Shown here: piece by piece, positions 10,850 to 23,519 of the stretch
Position numbering within the stretch: position 1 is the first letter of the stretch
Layout: the number at the start of each line of letters is the position of its first letter
Origin: Forficula auricularia
Lineage: Eukaryota > Arthropoda > Insecta > Dermaptera > Forficulidae
Assembly (NCBI GenBank): GCA_024734495.1
Contig: JALMQS010000890.1
Location: 62,001 to 126,000 of the forward strand
Reading direction: 5' to 3'
Length of the DNA: 64,000 nucleotides
The notes under the pieces: generated by a model
Seen by the model: only the letters and a program-made list of their open reading frames with translations
Told to the model about the DNA's origin: nothing
Databases searched by the model: none
Position numbers and translations under genes: made by a program

Positions 10850-11809
10850 ATGGGAATAAAAGGGGATGATCTGTGGAGTGACGGCGACCTCAACGGCGAC
10901 CTCAACGCCAAACACAGAAATTGGAGCAATTCCATCGATAACTATAGAGGGACAAAATTAAACAAATGGGTCTATGAAAACGAGTTTAAATACAACTTTA
11001 ATTTATACCACTCGGAAATTCCATCTTTTCCCCAGTCTTTGTCTTACCTAGACTTAATCATTGCTGACCATAGACTAACGGTAACAAATAAAATCAACGA
11101 CACTCAAGTACCAGTTATAAATTTCGACAGCGACCATAGGGGACTAATCACCGACATTAAAATAAACGACTCATCATCTATCGATTTCGAGGAAAATCAA
11201 GAAACTAACAAATTCAACTTCAATAAAACAAATTTTCAAAAGTTTAAAACAAATATAAATGCAAATTGTAATTTAAACATTTCGGCTAACCAAAATTTAA
11301 ACAATAATGAAATAAACAATGCTATTGAAAACCTTGAGAAAGGAATCCAAAAAGCCATTGAAAAATCCACTCCACGGTATAAAAACTCAAACTCGGTTGA
11401 TAAATTTCTGAATAGAAAAATCAAACATCTACAAAAAACAAAAAGCTTCTTGATTACCGAAATCAATCGATATTACAGACAAAATCTAGACAGACACTCA
11501 AACGACTTTTTCAATCTAAAACTATTATTAGCTGAGGTGAAAAGAAAAATATACTATGAATTTCAATGCTCGGAAAATAATTACTGGGAAGAAAAAATAA
11601 GAAACATTCCTTTAAATGTTTCTTCAGAAACTTTTCCTCAAATTAATAAAATCTTTAGAAAAACTGAATCTTCGGCAATCCCAGATATTATTAAAATTCC
11701 GAGCAATAACATTGAAATCATAAGAAATGTTAACCTAAACCCAGACAACATAACAAAAGACGAATCAGGTAAATTCCTGATCACAGACAAAGACGATAAA
11801 CTAATATAA
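10850..11809 (+). pseudogene. LINE ORF2 fragment: APE-type endonuclease and linker
   Basis: GDLNAKHRNWSNS and SDHRGLITDI are the APE endonuclease signatures. The first ten or so residues, including the ATG, come from host module A, so the start codon is not native. The frame ends in an AT microsatellite at about 11805-11850. The endonuclease N-terminus is missing because of 5' truncation. Confidence 0.85.
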
Positions 11810-11887
11810 TATAATATAATACAATATAATATATATATATATAATATAGGTTCACATTTCGAACTCATTCACACACAAAACAAAGAC

Positions 11888-12361
11888 TTGGGATTAGAGA
11901 CAAGAAATAGAATAATTGAAGATATTTATAATAATCTTAAGAATGAGATCTATAGAGACACACTGTCTAACAGATCTATTCAAAACTTTTCTATAGATAA
12001 TAATTCACTAGACCCAACCTTTTGGAACAATGAATACCCGTTCACAAATTATAAAGAAACAAAACTCATATTTCGGAAACTGAACAACAAAAAAACCACA
12101 GGTATCGATGGAATTCCAAATATTATTTTAAAACACCTCCCCAAAAAAATTATAGCCTATTATACTATTATATTTAATAATTCATTAAATAACCACTATT
12201 TTCCATCAAAATGGAAAAAAGCGAAGATTATAGCCATCCCCAAAAAGGACAAAGACCCCTCACTTTTGACTAGCCTACGACCAATTAGCCTTCTTCCTAA
12301 TATCGGAAAGGTACTAGAGATTATCATTAATAAAAGAATCATTTCGGCCTCAACAAGCTAA
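11888..12361 (+). pseudogene. LINE ORF2 fragment: reverse transcriptase fingers
   Basis: KTTGIDGIPNIILKHLP, KAKIIAIPKKDKDPS and RPISLLPNIGKVLE are the RT blocks of Jockey/R1-like LINEs. The frame stops just after NKRI. The next RT sequence seen is the YVDD box, so the palm region between them is deleted. Confidence 0.85.
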
Positions 12362-12375
12362 ATAAAGGAAACGGC

Positions 12376-13344
12376 TCAGGTGCGTTGGCTTATGTCGATG
12401 ATCTAATTGTTTACACAACAGGTTCCAAAATTGAAGAAATTGAATCCAAATTGGAGCGGCTGGTAGGACTGGCTCACGCTTATTATAACAGGTGGTAATT
12501 AAAAATAAACCTGGATAAATGTGAGATTATCCTATTCAGACCTCCAATAACAAATAAAAACAAATACCTCATCTCTGGTAAATGGAAACAATTCCAAATC
12601 AGAGTTAACGGTATAGATATTCCTCACAAAAGAGAAGTTAAATATTTAGGCATCACTTTAGACGACCGCCTGTTGTTTAATAAACACTTGGATCACAAAT
12701 TGATGAAATCCAATAGGGCGTTTATGGCGCTCAAGGAATTATTCTTTAACGCGAATATCGATCCAAAATTGAAAATAATGAGCTACTGTACGTTTATAAG
12801 ACCTGTCATCACATACGGATGTAGCGTTTGGTTCAATCAAAGCGCATCCGCGATGGAAACCCTTAGAATTTTCGAAAGAAAATGCCTAAGGGCGTGCACA
12901 GGCTTGTACAGAAGCCCAGAATCAAACTACCTGAAATATATTTCAAATTCAAAATTATATGATTCGGCCCAAATAAGCAGAATTGATTGCTTCATTCTAA
13001 ATTTAATTCGTAAATTCTACATTCAGGTAGTTAAAGTAACAGATAATAGTTTAATCTTTGGATCGGTATACCCGAACGAACTATACCTTGAGAAAACCCT
13101 TCAAACGGGTTTTATACCACCTGAAGCGTTTCCCTTTCTGGACGCGCGTGGGTATATACAGGACAATAATAAAGTTCCTATCCTATACCATTTAAGTAGA
13201 AATAGGAACAATAAAAAATTGTTAATTGATCCGCTCCTAGATATTAGACAGCTAAATTCCAACTGGCGATACAATAAAGCCTTTTTCAGAAAAAAGTGGA
13301 AGGGAGAGGCACGCCTTGAAGAATGCTGGTGGCTGGACCAGTGA
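12376..13344 (+). pseudogene. LINE ORF2 fragment: YVDD box to C-terminus
   Basis: ALAYVDDLIVYTT lies near 12383-12420. After an in-frame stop near 12498 the frame continues with KYLGITLDDRLLFNKHL and PVITYGCSVWF, the thumb/connection region of Jockey-like elements. It ends CWWLDQ then stop at 13344. Confidence 0.8.
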
Positions 13345-13841
13345 CTGGACACTGTTAATTTTATTATTATTATTATTATATCTAAAGTTAAAAAAAAAGA
13401 ATATGTAAATAAAATGCAAATTTTATAAAACCTCTTCACCCCCCCCCCCCACTCTTACTATCCCTCCTTTTGTTCCTTTCTCTTGTGTACAATACCTACC
13501 TCTTTCTTTTCTCTTCTTTCCTCTCATAGAATAGCAAGGTTTCTCAGCTTTTTCCTTGCAAAAACCAATGTAAACCTTATTTTTATTCAATTTTTGAAAA
13601 AACCAAACTGTTAAAAATTTGTAAAGAAAAAAAAATGTAATTATAAAAAATAACCCCGAATGCCAGGCCGGCAATGTAGGTTAGATCAAATATATTAACA
13701 CAAGGTCCTAAAATGTTAGGGGACCTAATAAAAAAAATCATATGTATATAAATTTGCTTAATAAACTGACATTTAAAACTAAAAATAAAAATCTGTGGAG
13801 TGACTTTTTTTGTAAAATAATTAAATAGATGGTGTTTTTAA

Positions 13842-14565
13842 CCGACTTCAAAAAAGGAGGAGGTTCTCTATTCGATTGAATTTTTAACCGACTTCAAAAA
13901 AGGAGGAGGTTCTCTATTCGATTGAATTTTTTTTTTTATTTTTTTTTTTTTTTTTGTGCCTATGTTACCTCATATCTCCGCCAATTGTCAACCGATTTTG
14001 AAATTTTTTTTGCATTGGGATCCAGTCTAGCTTCCGATTGGTCCCATTTTTTTCGATTTTTTTCATAGGTATTAGACCTTTTTTATTAGGTTTGTTTAGG
14101 TTTGTTTAGACCTAACCTCTTTGTTTATGAACCGATTTCGATGGTTCTTTTTTATCCGAAAGGGGTGTCTCAGGGATGGTGTCATATTAATTTGGTCAAG
14201 TTCTGATGATATAATCACTATTAATAACATCACTAAAAAGAGAAAAATAAAAATTTTTAAGAAAAAAATAAAAACCGACTTCAAAAAATTAAGTGCAACA
14301 AATATAAAAATACACTAAAAGGTATAAAATAATTATTATCCTATTTAGTTACAACTAAACGACGAAATATTAACACGAAATTACTTTTTGAAGTTGGTGC
14401 CAAACATATACCTTTTATGAATCGCACTCGACAGATCTTACTTAGTACGTTTGGCGGGTACGCTCGCTTATAGGTATAGTTTGTTTGGCACCGACTTTAA
14501 AAAGTAATTTCGTGTTAATATTTCGTCGTTTAGTTGTAACTAAATAAGATAATAATTATTAGTAG
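13842..14565. mobile_element. CCGACTTCAAAAA-family element, copy 1 (composite)
   Basis: Starts with two tandem copies of a 43-bp unit containing GGAGGAGGTTCTCTATTCG. A palindromic half (14270-14565) follows, matching 31760-32100 and 60920-61255. Inserted in module A copy 2. Confidence 0.65.
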
Positions 14566-15119
14566 CTTATTTAGCAGTCTTGGGCTGCTCGGCGATCGTT
14601 TCTTCGGGACGGTCCAATTTTTTGCCTGTCTCAAATGGACATTCGAGTTTCGATTATCCTCGAGAAATGAAAGGATAATAAAAGAAAACTCGGATATTTG
14701 AGACCTCACCGCTTAAGGATTTTATATTCGTATAAAATCCCAATCAAAGAGGGAAAGAGAGGGGCGATATTCTCTTTCTAATTATTAAGAAATGAACTGA
14801 GAACACGCGTAATAATTCAAACATTTAAAGAAACAATCGAAGAATATTTTTTTTAATAATGTAAATAAATAAAGTCTCTTTGATCAAGAAGTCAGACTTA
14901 GAAAATATGAGCACTCGATTAGTCTAGAATTGCCCGTTTTGCTTAATATTTTAATTATAAATATTTAATATATTTTTTTAATGATGAATATTTGAGACTA
15001 ATTCAAACGAGTTGAGACAGGTCGGCGGATTAGTTGGCGAAAAAATGTTTTTCGAATATTTCGAATTTATTTATTTTCTCTGATGAAAAAATATCAATTA
15101 GGTAAAAAATAACTATCGA

Positions 15120-16108
15120 TATTGCAAATATGTATTTTCACATTACACAATGAACCAAATTTTAATCTTATACTTGAAAAAGTTTCCTGAAAGTATAAAA
15201 TGCCAATCTTAAATGGTTTTGGTTTATGAGCTGAAAATTGGTTCGCAAATATGTATTTTTCCATTACAATGCATCAAATCTTAATCTTAACCCTGGAAAC
15301 GTTTCCTGAACGTTTAAAATGCCAATCTTGAATGGATTTAGTTAATGAGCTGAAAAATTGGTACGCAACTATGTTTCAAAGCACCAAATTTTAATCTTAT
15401 ACCTGAAAAGGTTTCTTGAAAGTATAAAATGCCAATCTTGAAAGATTTTAGTTAATGAGCTGGAAATTGGTACACAAATATGTATTTTTGCATTTTAAAT
15501 GCAGAAAATTTTAGCTTTTTATCTAAAAACGGTTCCTGAAAGTACAAAATACCAATCTTGAATGGTTTTAGATAATGAGCTGAAAATTGGTACGCAAATA
15601 TCTTAAAATGCACCAAATTTTATCTTTTTACCTGAAAACCTGTCCCGAATATATAAATTGTTATTTTAGAAGAATGTTGGTTAATGAGCTAAAAATTGGT
15701 ACGAAAATATCTTAGAATGCACGAAATTCCTGCTTTTTACCTGAAAACCTTTCCCGAATATATAAATTGTCATTTTCGAAAAGTCTTAGCTAATAAGCTT
15801 AAGATTGGCACGCAAATATTTTAGAAGACACCAAATTTTAGCTTTTACCTAAAAACGTTCCCCGATAATATAAATTACCATTTTAAAATAGTTTTAGTAA
15901 AAGAGCTGAAAATTGGTACGCAAATATATTAGAATGTACCAAATTTTAGCTTTTTACCTAAAAACGTTCCCCGATAATATAAATTATCATTTAAGAATAG
16001 TTTTAGCTAATGAGCTGAAAATTGGTACACAAATATTTTAGAAGGCACCAAATTTTAGCTTTTTACCTGAAAACATTCCCCGATAATATAAATTATTGTC
16101 ATTTTAAC
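15120..16108 (+). repeat. Tandem array 1, about 109-bp monomers
   Basis: Units share CACCAAATTTTAGCTTTTTA, CCTGAAAACGTTCCCCGATA and GAGCTGAAAATTGGTACGCA. Period measured at 109 between 15611 and 15720. Roughly eight divergent monomers. Confidence 0.75.
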
Positions 16109-16244
16109 TAATATTTAAATGTTAATAATAATTATTATAATTCCTACAATATTTTTCAAAAAAAATATTATTTTTAATTTGAGGCTCAGCGAAAAATTTT
16201 CTGGGTCCCTGCAAGGGTAGGAAAAATAGTTACATAATATAGAT

Positions 16245-16866
16245 AATAATAAATTTATTAAATGATCAATTTAGAAATAAAATTTTAAAAATAATAATTG
16301 ATTATGTTTAGAAATAGATGAGTATTTCAAACATTTCAAATTTGGATGAATTTTTAAAGAAAAAAATTATTTGAATATTAATTGTTTATTTGTTTATATT
16401 ATTATAATTGGAATAATTAGTTTATATAAAAATCAAGAGATGACACTAGTAAATATTAACACCCTTAATTACTATAGGATCAAATGGGAATAAAAAGGGA
16501 TGATCTGTGTAGTGACTTTTTTTGTTAAATAATATAAATAGATGGTGTTTTTAGTGGGTAATTTAGCAGCCTAGCGCTGCTCAGCGACTGCCCCTTCGGG
16601 GCGGTCCAATTTTTTGCTTGTCTCAAATAGACATTCGAGTTTCGATTATCCTCGAGAAATGAAAGGATAATAAAAGAAAACTCGGATATTTGAGGACCTC
16701 ACCGCTAAGGATTTTATATTCGTATAAAATCCCAATCAAGAAGGGAAGAGAGGGTACTCTTTCTCTTTCTAATTATTAGGAAATAATCTGTAAAAAGGCG
16801 TATAAATTAAAAAGAAACATTCGAATGATTTTTTTTAATTTAATAATATAAATAAATAAATAAAGT
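16245..16866 (+). repeat. Foldback module A, copy 3
   Basis: Same landmarks as copy 1, with the GC hairpin CTGCCCCTTCGGGGCGG. Preceded by module X (16110-16240). It ends at 16866, followed by about 170 bp of unrelated sequence. Confidence 0.65.
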
Positions 16867-17040
16867 CAAATTTTCTGGATTTCCATTTACAATTGCAGCT
16901 AGAGAATTTAGAGGTCTCCTGTGGGTAGATTAGGGTCCTTCACCCTCTTTATTTATATGATTTTATTTTCAATACGCTTTAAAGTTAAATAAATAAATTT
17001 AATTGTTATAAAAGTGATCGAAATTCTTACTGAAGACACG

Positions 17041-17512
17041 GAGAAATATATGTAGCGACCAAGGCAAAGAATCGCAAGTCAAGGAATTTTTTGACTAAAT
17101 GTTTTGATTTTTGACCCGTTGGCAGCAAAAAGCTCCAATTTATTGACTCGTAAACCGTGAAATTGCTTTGCCAGAATGATCGATGAATCAACTCCTATGT
17201 CAATTAAAAAACATGTGCCGGAATTTTTGTTTTTTACGAAAATGCGGCTCGTGTAATTTGTGATGTCCGACCTAGGAGCCGCGCTAAGTCGGATTTTACA
17301 AATTACACGAGCCGTATTTTTGTAAAAGACAAAAATTCATGCACATCTTTTTTAATTGACACAGAAACTCATTTATCGATCATTCTTCCACAGGTACCTT
17401 CGACCTCCGCCCAACCCATAAAATTCTTTCTTCTTCTTTTCACGATGGAGGGGCCAACCGAGGCCTTTAGGGGTTGCACCTTTTGGGTGTAACTCCTTCT
17501 CTCATCATTATC

Positions 17513-17546
<34 letters not shown>

Positions 17547-17757
17547 CTGGCAAATCAATTTCACGGCTTAGGAGCTAATAAATTCGAACTTTTCGCTGCC
17601 AACGGCTCAAAAATCCAAACATTTGGTCAAAAAATTTTGCATCTTGATCTCGGCTTGAGACGTGCTTTTAAATGGCCTTAAATAATAAACAAAAATAATA
17701 AAATAAAATGTTTATTCCTTGACTTGTGATTCTTTGCCTTGGTCGCTACATATATAT
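17041..17757. mobile_element. Large palindromic element, split by a SINE tail
   Basis: Inverted arms of about 330 bp include TGTAGCGACCAAGGCAAAGA with its complement near 17735, and inner ends ACAAATTACACGAGCC. The right arm is interrupted by the SINE fragment at 17393-17546. Confidence 0.7.
17393..17546 (+). mobile_element. SINE, 5'-truncated, poly-A tailed
   Basis: GCCTTTAGGGG, then a pyrimidine-rich stretch, TATCATT and poly-A from about 17516. Same 3' end as the full SINE at 26438-26806. Confidence 0.7.
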
Positions 17758-17799
17758 AGTTGAATATATAAATAAATTATCTGTTTTTTATAGGAACAA

Positions 17800-18860
17800 T
17801 AAAAAAATATACTATTTAAATGTTAATTCAATAATATTTATTATATTCCTACAATATTTTTCAAAAAAATATATATTTTTTAATTTGAGGCTCACCGAAA
17901 AATTTTCTGGGTCCGTGCCCGGATAGGAAAAATAGTTACATAAATGACAATAATAAATTTATTAAATGATCAATTTAGAAATAAAATATAAAAAATAATA
18001 ATTGATTATGTTTAGAAATAAATAAGTATTTAAAAAATTTCTAATTTGGATGAATTTTTAAAGAAAAAAATTATTTTTATATCTTGATTGTTTATTTATG
18101 TATCATTATAATTGGAGTAATTAGTTCATATAAAAATCAAGAGATGACACTAGTAAATATTAACACCCTTAATTACTATAGGATCAAATGGGAATAAAGG
18201 GGGATGATCTGTGTAGTGACTTTTTTGTTAAATAATATAAATAGATGGTGTTTTTAGTGGGTTATTTAGCAGCCTAGCGCTGCCCGGCGACCGCCCCTTC
18301 GGGGCGGTCCAATGTTTGCTTGTCTCAAATAGACATTCGAGTTTCGATTATCCTCGAGAAATGAAAAGGATAATAAATGAGAACTCGGATATTTGAGACC
18401 TCACCGCTTAAGGATTTTATATTCGTATAAAATCCCAAACATAGAGGGAAAGAGAGGGCGATATACACGCTTTTCTCTTTCTCACTCGATTCCGTTAGTC
18501 TAGAATTGCCCGTTTTGCTGCTAATTACCTTTACAAAATTTAATAAATTTTTTTAATAATGAAAACTCGAGTTTATTTCAAACGAGTTGAGACACGCATG
18601 GACAAGTTAAGACGCGTTGGCGGATTAGATGGGAAAAAAATATTTTTTCAAATATTTCGTATTTATTTATTTTCTTTGATCAAAAAATATCAATTACGTA
18701 AAAAAAAATTATCGATATATAAGACACAGATTATTTTCATTTGCTATAATCAAAATACAAGATACAATTGTAATTTATAAATTAAATTGTTTTCATTATT
18801 ATTTGAAATTATATTCAGACTACTTACAAACGCAAATTCTATTATATAATTAAATCACTT
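17800..18860 (+). repeat. Foldback modules X, A (copy 4) and V, left arm
   Basis: X at 17800-17940, A at 17941-18560 and V at 18560-18860. They mirror 25216-26130 in the right arm with few differences. V has an open frame on both arms (18559-18780 and its mirror at 25252-25545), explained by arm identity. Confidence 0.65.
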
Positions 18861-19880
18861 GTTAATATGTATTTTCACATAACAATGCGTCTAATTTTAA
18901 TCTTATACCTGAAAAAGTTTCCTGAACGTATCAAATGCCAATCTTGAAAGGATTTAGTTTATGAGCTGAAAATTGGTACGTAAATATCTTAGAATGCACC
19001 AAATTTTAGCTTTTTACCTGAAAACGTTCCCCGATAATATAAATTGTCATTTTAGGATTGTTATAGTAAATAAGCTGAAACTCGGTACGCAAATATTTTA
19101 GAAAGCACCAAATTTTAGCTTTTTACCTAAAAACGTTCCCCGATAATATAAATTGTCATTTTAGAATAGTTTTAGCTAATGAGCTGAAAATTGGTACGCA
19201 AATATCTTAGAATGCACCAAATTTTAGCTTTTTACCTGAAAACGTTACCCGATAATATAAATTGTCATTTTAGAATAGTTTTAGTAAATAGAGCTGAAAA
19301 TTGGTACTCAAATATCTTAGAATAGCACCAAATTTTAGCTTTTTACCTGAAAACGTTCCCCGATAATATAAATTGTCATTTTAGAATAGTTTTAGCTAAT
19401 GAGCTGAAAATTGGTACCCAAATATCTTAGAATGCACCAAATTTTAGCTTTTTACCTGAAAACGTTACCCGAGAATATAAATTGTAATTCTATAATAGTT
19501 TTAGCTAATCAGCTGAAAATTTGCACACAAATATCTTAGAATCCACCAAATTTGAGCTTTTTATCTGAAAACGTTTCCTGAGACGTACAACATGCCAATC
19601 TTGAAAGGGTTTTAGCTAATGAGCTGAAAATTGATTCGCAAACATCCTAAAATGTACCAAATTTTAGCTTTTTACTACCTAAGTTAATGTTCAGAAAATT
19701 GGTATGCAAATATCTTAGAATGTACCAAATTTTAGCACTTTCCCGAGTATTTAATTTGTCAATTTACCATAGAGTGCTTTTAGTTAATGAGCTGAATCTT
19801 GCTACGTAACTATGTATTTTTGAATTTTAATGCACCAAGTTTTACCTTGATATCTGAAAATGTTCCCTGATTATACGTAT
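18860..19880 (+). repeat. Tandem array 2, about 109-bp monomers (left arm)
   Basis: Monomer landmarks at 18997, 19106, 19215, 19326 and 19435 give periods of 109, 109, 111 and 109. Mirror of array 3. The outermost monomers are the most divergent. Confidence 0.8.
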
Positions 19881-20184
19881 ATACATTTTTTGCATGACTG
19901 TAATATTTTTATCATTCGATTGAACAGTAAAAAATAAAATGGACCGGCGAAATCATAAAATTTTAATTAATAAACACAAATCTATCTATTTGGAGATGAA
20001 GTTTAAAAAATAAATTATTTTAATATATTTAGAAAATTATAATTATTTTAGAAATGTGTTAAGTTGGATGGATATAATAGGAAATAACTATTTTTTCTTT
20101 TATTAATATTTTATTTATAATGTCGTCCGCCATGTTAATAAGATTGGCAAGAGAAATTAATAAAGAATTAATTAATTAGTTTAG

Positions 20185-20495
20185 ACGGGTCTCGAAAGAT
20201 GACTCTGCTAAAACTAATAAACCCCACGTTTACTATAGGATTCAATGTAAATAGATAGGGAAAAATTTGGCTTTTTTGTTAGTGACTTTTTTTGAAGAAT
20301 TATTATAAGAAGGGATTTTGAGTGGAAAAATCGCCATTAGTTCAGACGGGTCTCAAGAGATGACTCTGCTAAAACTCATAAACTCCCGGTTTACTATAGG
20401 ATTCAATGTAAATAGATAGGGAAAAATTTGTCTTTTTTGTTAGTGACTTTTTTTGAAGAATTATTATAAGAAGGGATTTTGAGTGGAAAAGTCGC
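20185..20495 (+). repeat. Foldback module Z, two tandem copies of about 156 bp
   Basis: Each has GAGATGACTCTGCTAAAACT, TTTACTATAGGATTCAATG and TTAGTGACTTTTTTTGAAGA. These lines resemble the start of module A, so Z and A appear to be diverged relatives. Mirror at 23520-23825. Confidence 0.65.
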
Positions 20496-21010
20496 AGACT
20501 GCAGCTGCCCATTGCCCCCTTCGGGGGTTTGCAATGCGGGTTTAGCAACCCACAGGCCTGGCCACAGGCACAGCTGGTGATGCGCCCATACATAGCCTCT
20601 CCCAGTACGGTGATGCGGCTTATACAGGTGCGAGTAGGATTGGCCAATCCGAAAACCCTCTAGCCTCTCCCGCGCTAGACCATGCGTTACGTACTATAGC
20701 CTCTGGTCTAGTATGGCACCAAAAGGGGGAGTAATATCCCCGCTCGGCCCTGGCGTACGCCTGGGTCCTGAGTGTGCGATGCGACTACCACCGCAACACA
20801 AGAGTGTGTAATGCCTTCGGGTGCGTAATGCCTCTTGCTAAATTTGCGTGGTTCGCCCAGGTGCGCCTGGAGGTCCATCTCTCTCACCTAGCTAGCCTAG
20901 GGCCGAGAAGGGGGACAAGGGCTGCTATGCGCAACACATAGCCTCTGGCAGCCAAGTCAACCCCACCCTTCACGCGGGGTCCTCTGTTCAGAACAGATGG
21001 GGCAATGGCG
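20495..21010 (+). repeat. GC-rich core module (left arm)
   Basis: Abrupt rise in GC content over about 515 bp in AT-rich DNA. TAGCCTCT recurs four times, and hairpins such as CCCCCTTCGGGGG and a CTAGACCA/TGGTCTAG pair can form. Exact mirror at 22990-23510. An open frame (MANPTRTCISR...) on both arms is read antisense on the left and is probably incidental. Confidence 0.65.
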
Positions 21011-21915
21011 AAAAAACTAAAAAAAACTACCTTTGGTTAAACTAGAACATCATCTAGGCTACCATTGGAAGAAATAAAACATTGGATTAATTCAACAACT
21101 GTTACTAACACTCTAACAATCACATATTCATACTCATGTAAGAAATTAAAAAAAAAAATGTATTTTGAAATGCAATACCTCTACATTCTACATTGAAAAA
21201 ATCGTGAAATTTTTATCTTTTTATTTGCAATTGAAATGTCTAAGTCCTCAAAAATTAATCAACTTTTTCAAAATCTAGTGACAAACTAGTTTATAACTTT
21301 TGAAGAAGAACAATTCTCTCCTTTACTATTTATGACGAAATTACATTAGATTTCAAAATATTACGAAAACAATCTTGAAAATAGTTGAATTTGTAAATCC
21401 CTTTCTCTTTTCATTGATACAACCCAAAAATGATTTAAGTTATCGACCAAAACTATTTATGGATGTTAAAATTACACTTTCGAAAAAACAAGTTTGTAAT
21501 TCAGAGTTTATGTCAATTTTTAATAGTTTAAAATAATAATCAATATTATTCATAATAGCCTAACAAGATAAAATATTAAGTTTCTAATTCTAATTGACAA
21601 AATAAATGAGTATTTGAAAATTTCGTTTTGTTTGTGAACTTGTGAAATAGCAAAATAAAAAAATATTTCGATTAGTTAAGGCGATGAGAGACACGGCGCG
21701 GCGATATTCGTGGTCGGCAGTCGACATCTAGATCTGTAGAAGGCGAGACGGCGGGCAATTTGGTTGCCGACTTGACGAAAAAAATTTTGAAAGCTGAAAT
21801 TTAAATGAAATTGTTAAAAAAAAAAAAAAAGACATTCAATTTATAGTAGTTGTAAAAGTCGCTCTTTTCATTTATGGAAGTTCAAAAGACAGTAGCTGCC
21901 ATCTCTTGATAAAAC

Positions 21916-22090
21916 ATGGAACTTGAAGCAAGTTTCCATTCAAGTTTTGAAGCAAGCCCCCTTGCAAGTTTTGAAGCAAGTTCTCATGCAAGTTTTAAAG
22001 CAAGTTCACATGCAAGTTTTGAAGCAAGTTTTTCTGGAAAAACTTGCATGGAAACTTGCGCGGAAACTTGCTTCAAGTTCCATGTTTTAT
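21916..22090. repeat. Foldback centre with 24-bp repeats
   Basis: Four imperfect 24-bp units of CAAGTTTTGAAGCAAGTTC type fill the spacer between the arms. The arms meet at ACTTGAAGCAAGTTT and its complement. Two overlapping frames with an eight-residue repeat reflect the DNA repetition. Confidence 0.75.
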
Positions 22091-22989
22091 CAAGAGATGG
22101 CAGCACCTGTCTTTTGAACTTCCATAAATGAAAAGAGCGACTTTTACAACTACTATAAATTGAATGTCTTTTTTTTTTTTTTTTAACAATTTCATTGAAA
22201 TTTCAGCTTTCAAAAATTTTTCGTCAAGTCGGCAACCAAATTGCCCGCCGTCTCGCCTTCTACAGATCTAGATGTCGACTGCCGACCACGAATATCGCCG
22301 CGCCGTGTCTCTCATCGCCTTAACTAATCGAAATATATTTTTTTTTGCTATTTCACAAGTTCACAAACAAAACGAAATTTTCAAATACTCATTTATTTTG
22401 TCAATTAGAATTAGAAACTTAATATTTTATCTCGTTATGCTATTATGAATAATATTGATTATTATTTTAAGCTATTAAAAATTGACATAAACTCTGAATT
22501 ACAAACTTGTTTTTTCGAAAGTGTAATTTTAACATCCATAAATAGTTTTGGTGTATAACTTAAATCATTTTTGAGTTGTATCAATGAAAAGATAAAGGGA
22601 TTTACAAATTCAACTATTTTCAAGATTGTTTTCGTAATATTTTGAAATCTAATGTAATTTCGTCATAAATAGTAAAGGAGAGAATTGTTCTTCTTCAAAA
22701 GTTATAAACTAGTTTGTCACTAGATTTTGAAAAAGTTGATTAATTTTTGAGGACTTAGACATTTCAATTTCAAATAAAAAGATAAAAATTTCACGATTTT
22801 TTTCAATGTAGAATGTAGAGGTATTGCATTTCAAAATACAATTTTTTTTTTAATTTCTTACATGAGTATGAATATGTGATTGTTAGAGTGTTAGTAACAG
22901 TTGTTGAATTAATCCAATGTTTTATTTCTTCCAATGGTAGCCTAGATGATGTTCTAGTTTAACCAAAGGTAGTTTTTTTTAGTTTTTTC

Positions 22990-23510
22990 GCCATTGCCCC
23001 ATCTGTTCTGAACAGAGGACCCCGCGTGAAGGGTGGGGTTGACTTGGCTGCCAGAGGCTATGTGTTGCGCATAGCAGCCCTTGTCCCCCTTCTCGGCCCT
23101 AGGCTAGCTAGGTGAGAGAGATGGACCTCCAGGCGCACCTGGGCGAACCACGCAAATTTAGCAAGAGGCATTACGCACCCGAAGGCATTACACACTCTTG
23201 TGTTGCGGTGGTAGTCGCATCGCACACTCAGGACCCAGGCGTACGCCAGGGCCGAGCGGGGATATTACTCCCCCTTTTGGTGCCATACTAGACCAGAGGC
23301 TATAGTACGTAACGCATGGTCTAGCGCGGGAGAGGCTAGAGGGTTTTCGGATTGGCCAATCCTACTCGCACCTGTATAAGCCGCATCACCGTACTGGGAG
23401 AGGCTATGTATGGGCGCATCACCAGCTGTGCCTGTGGCCAGGCCTGTGGGTTGCTAAACCCGCATTGCAAACCCCGAAGGGGGCAATGGGCAGCTGCAGT
23501 CTGCGACTTT
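22990..23510 (-). repeat. GC-rich core module (right arm)
   Basis: Inverted copy of 20495-21010, with few visible differences (for example one fewer G in a G run). The flanks 22090-22990 mirror 21010-21915. Confidence 0.65.
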
Positions 23511-23519
23511 TTCACTCAA

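Larger units (their letters stand above)
10883..13790 (+). mobile_element. Jockey-superfamily-like LINE, 5'-truncated, with 14-bp target duplication
   Basis: ATCTGTGGAGTGAC occurs at 10869-10882 and again at 13791-13804, flanking the insert. The 3' end is A-rich (AAAACTAAAAATAAAA). Coding order is endonuclease C-terminal part, reverse transcriptase, then 3' domain and UTR. Confidence 0.85.
10599..15020 (+). repeat. Foldback module A, copy 2 (split by LINE and palindromic element)
   Basis: Pieces at 10599-10882, 13791-13841 and about 14563-15020 join into one module A. The interruptions are a LINE (10883-13790) and a CCGACTTCAAAAA-family element. The tail runs into V-type sequence and tandem array 1. 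Confidence 0.65.

Noticed and set aside
18559..18780. 73-residue frame in module V and its mirror at 25252-25545
   Set aside because: Mirror identity of the arms explains it. The composition is plain AT-rich translation.
20369..20647. Open frame MANPTRTCISR... found on both foldback arms
   Set aside because: Its conservation is explained by arm identity. It diverges by frameshift at the G run and has no recognisable domain.
21916..22131. Frames with an eight-residue repeat at the palindrome centre
   Set aside because: They are translations of the 24-bp DNA repeat in two phases at once.
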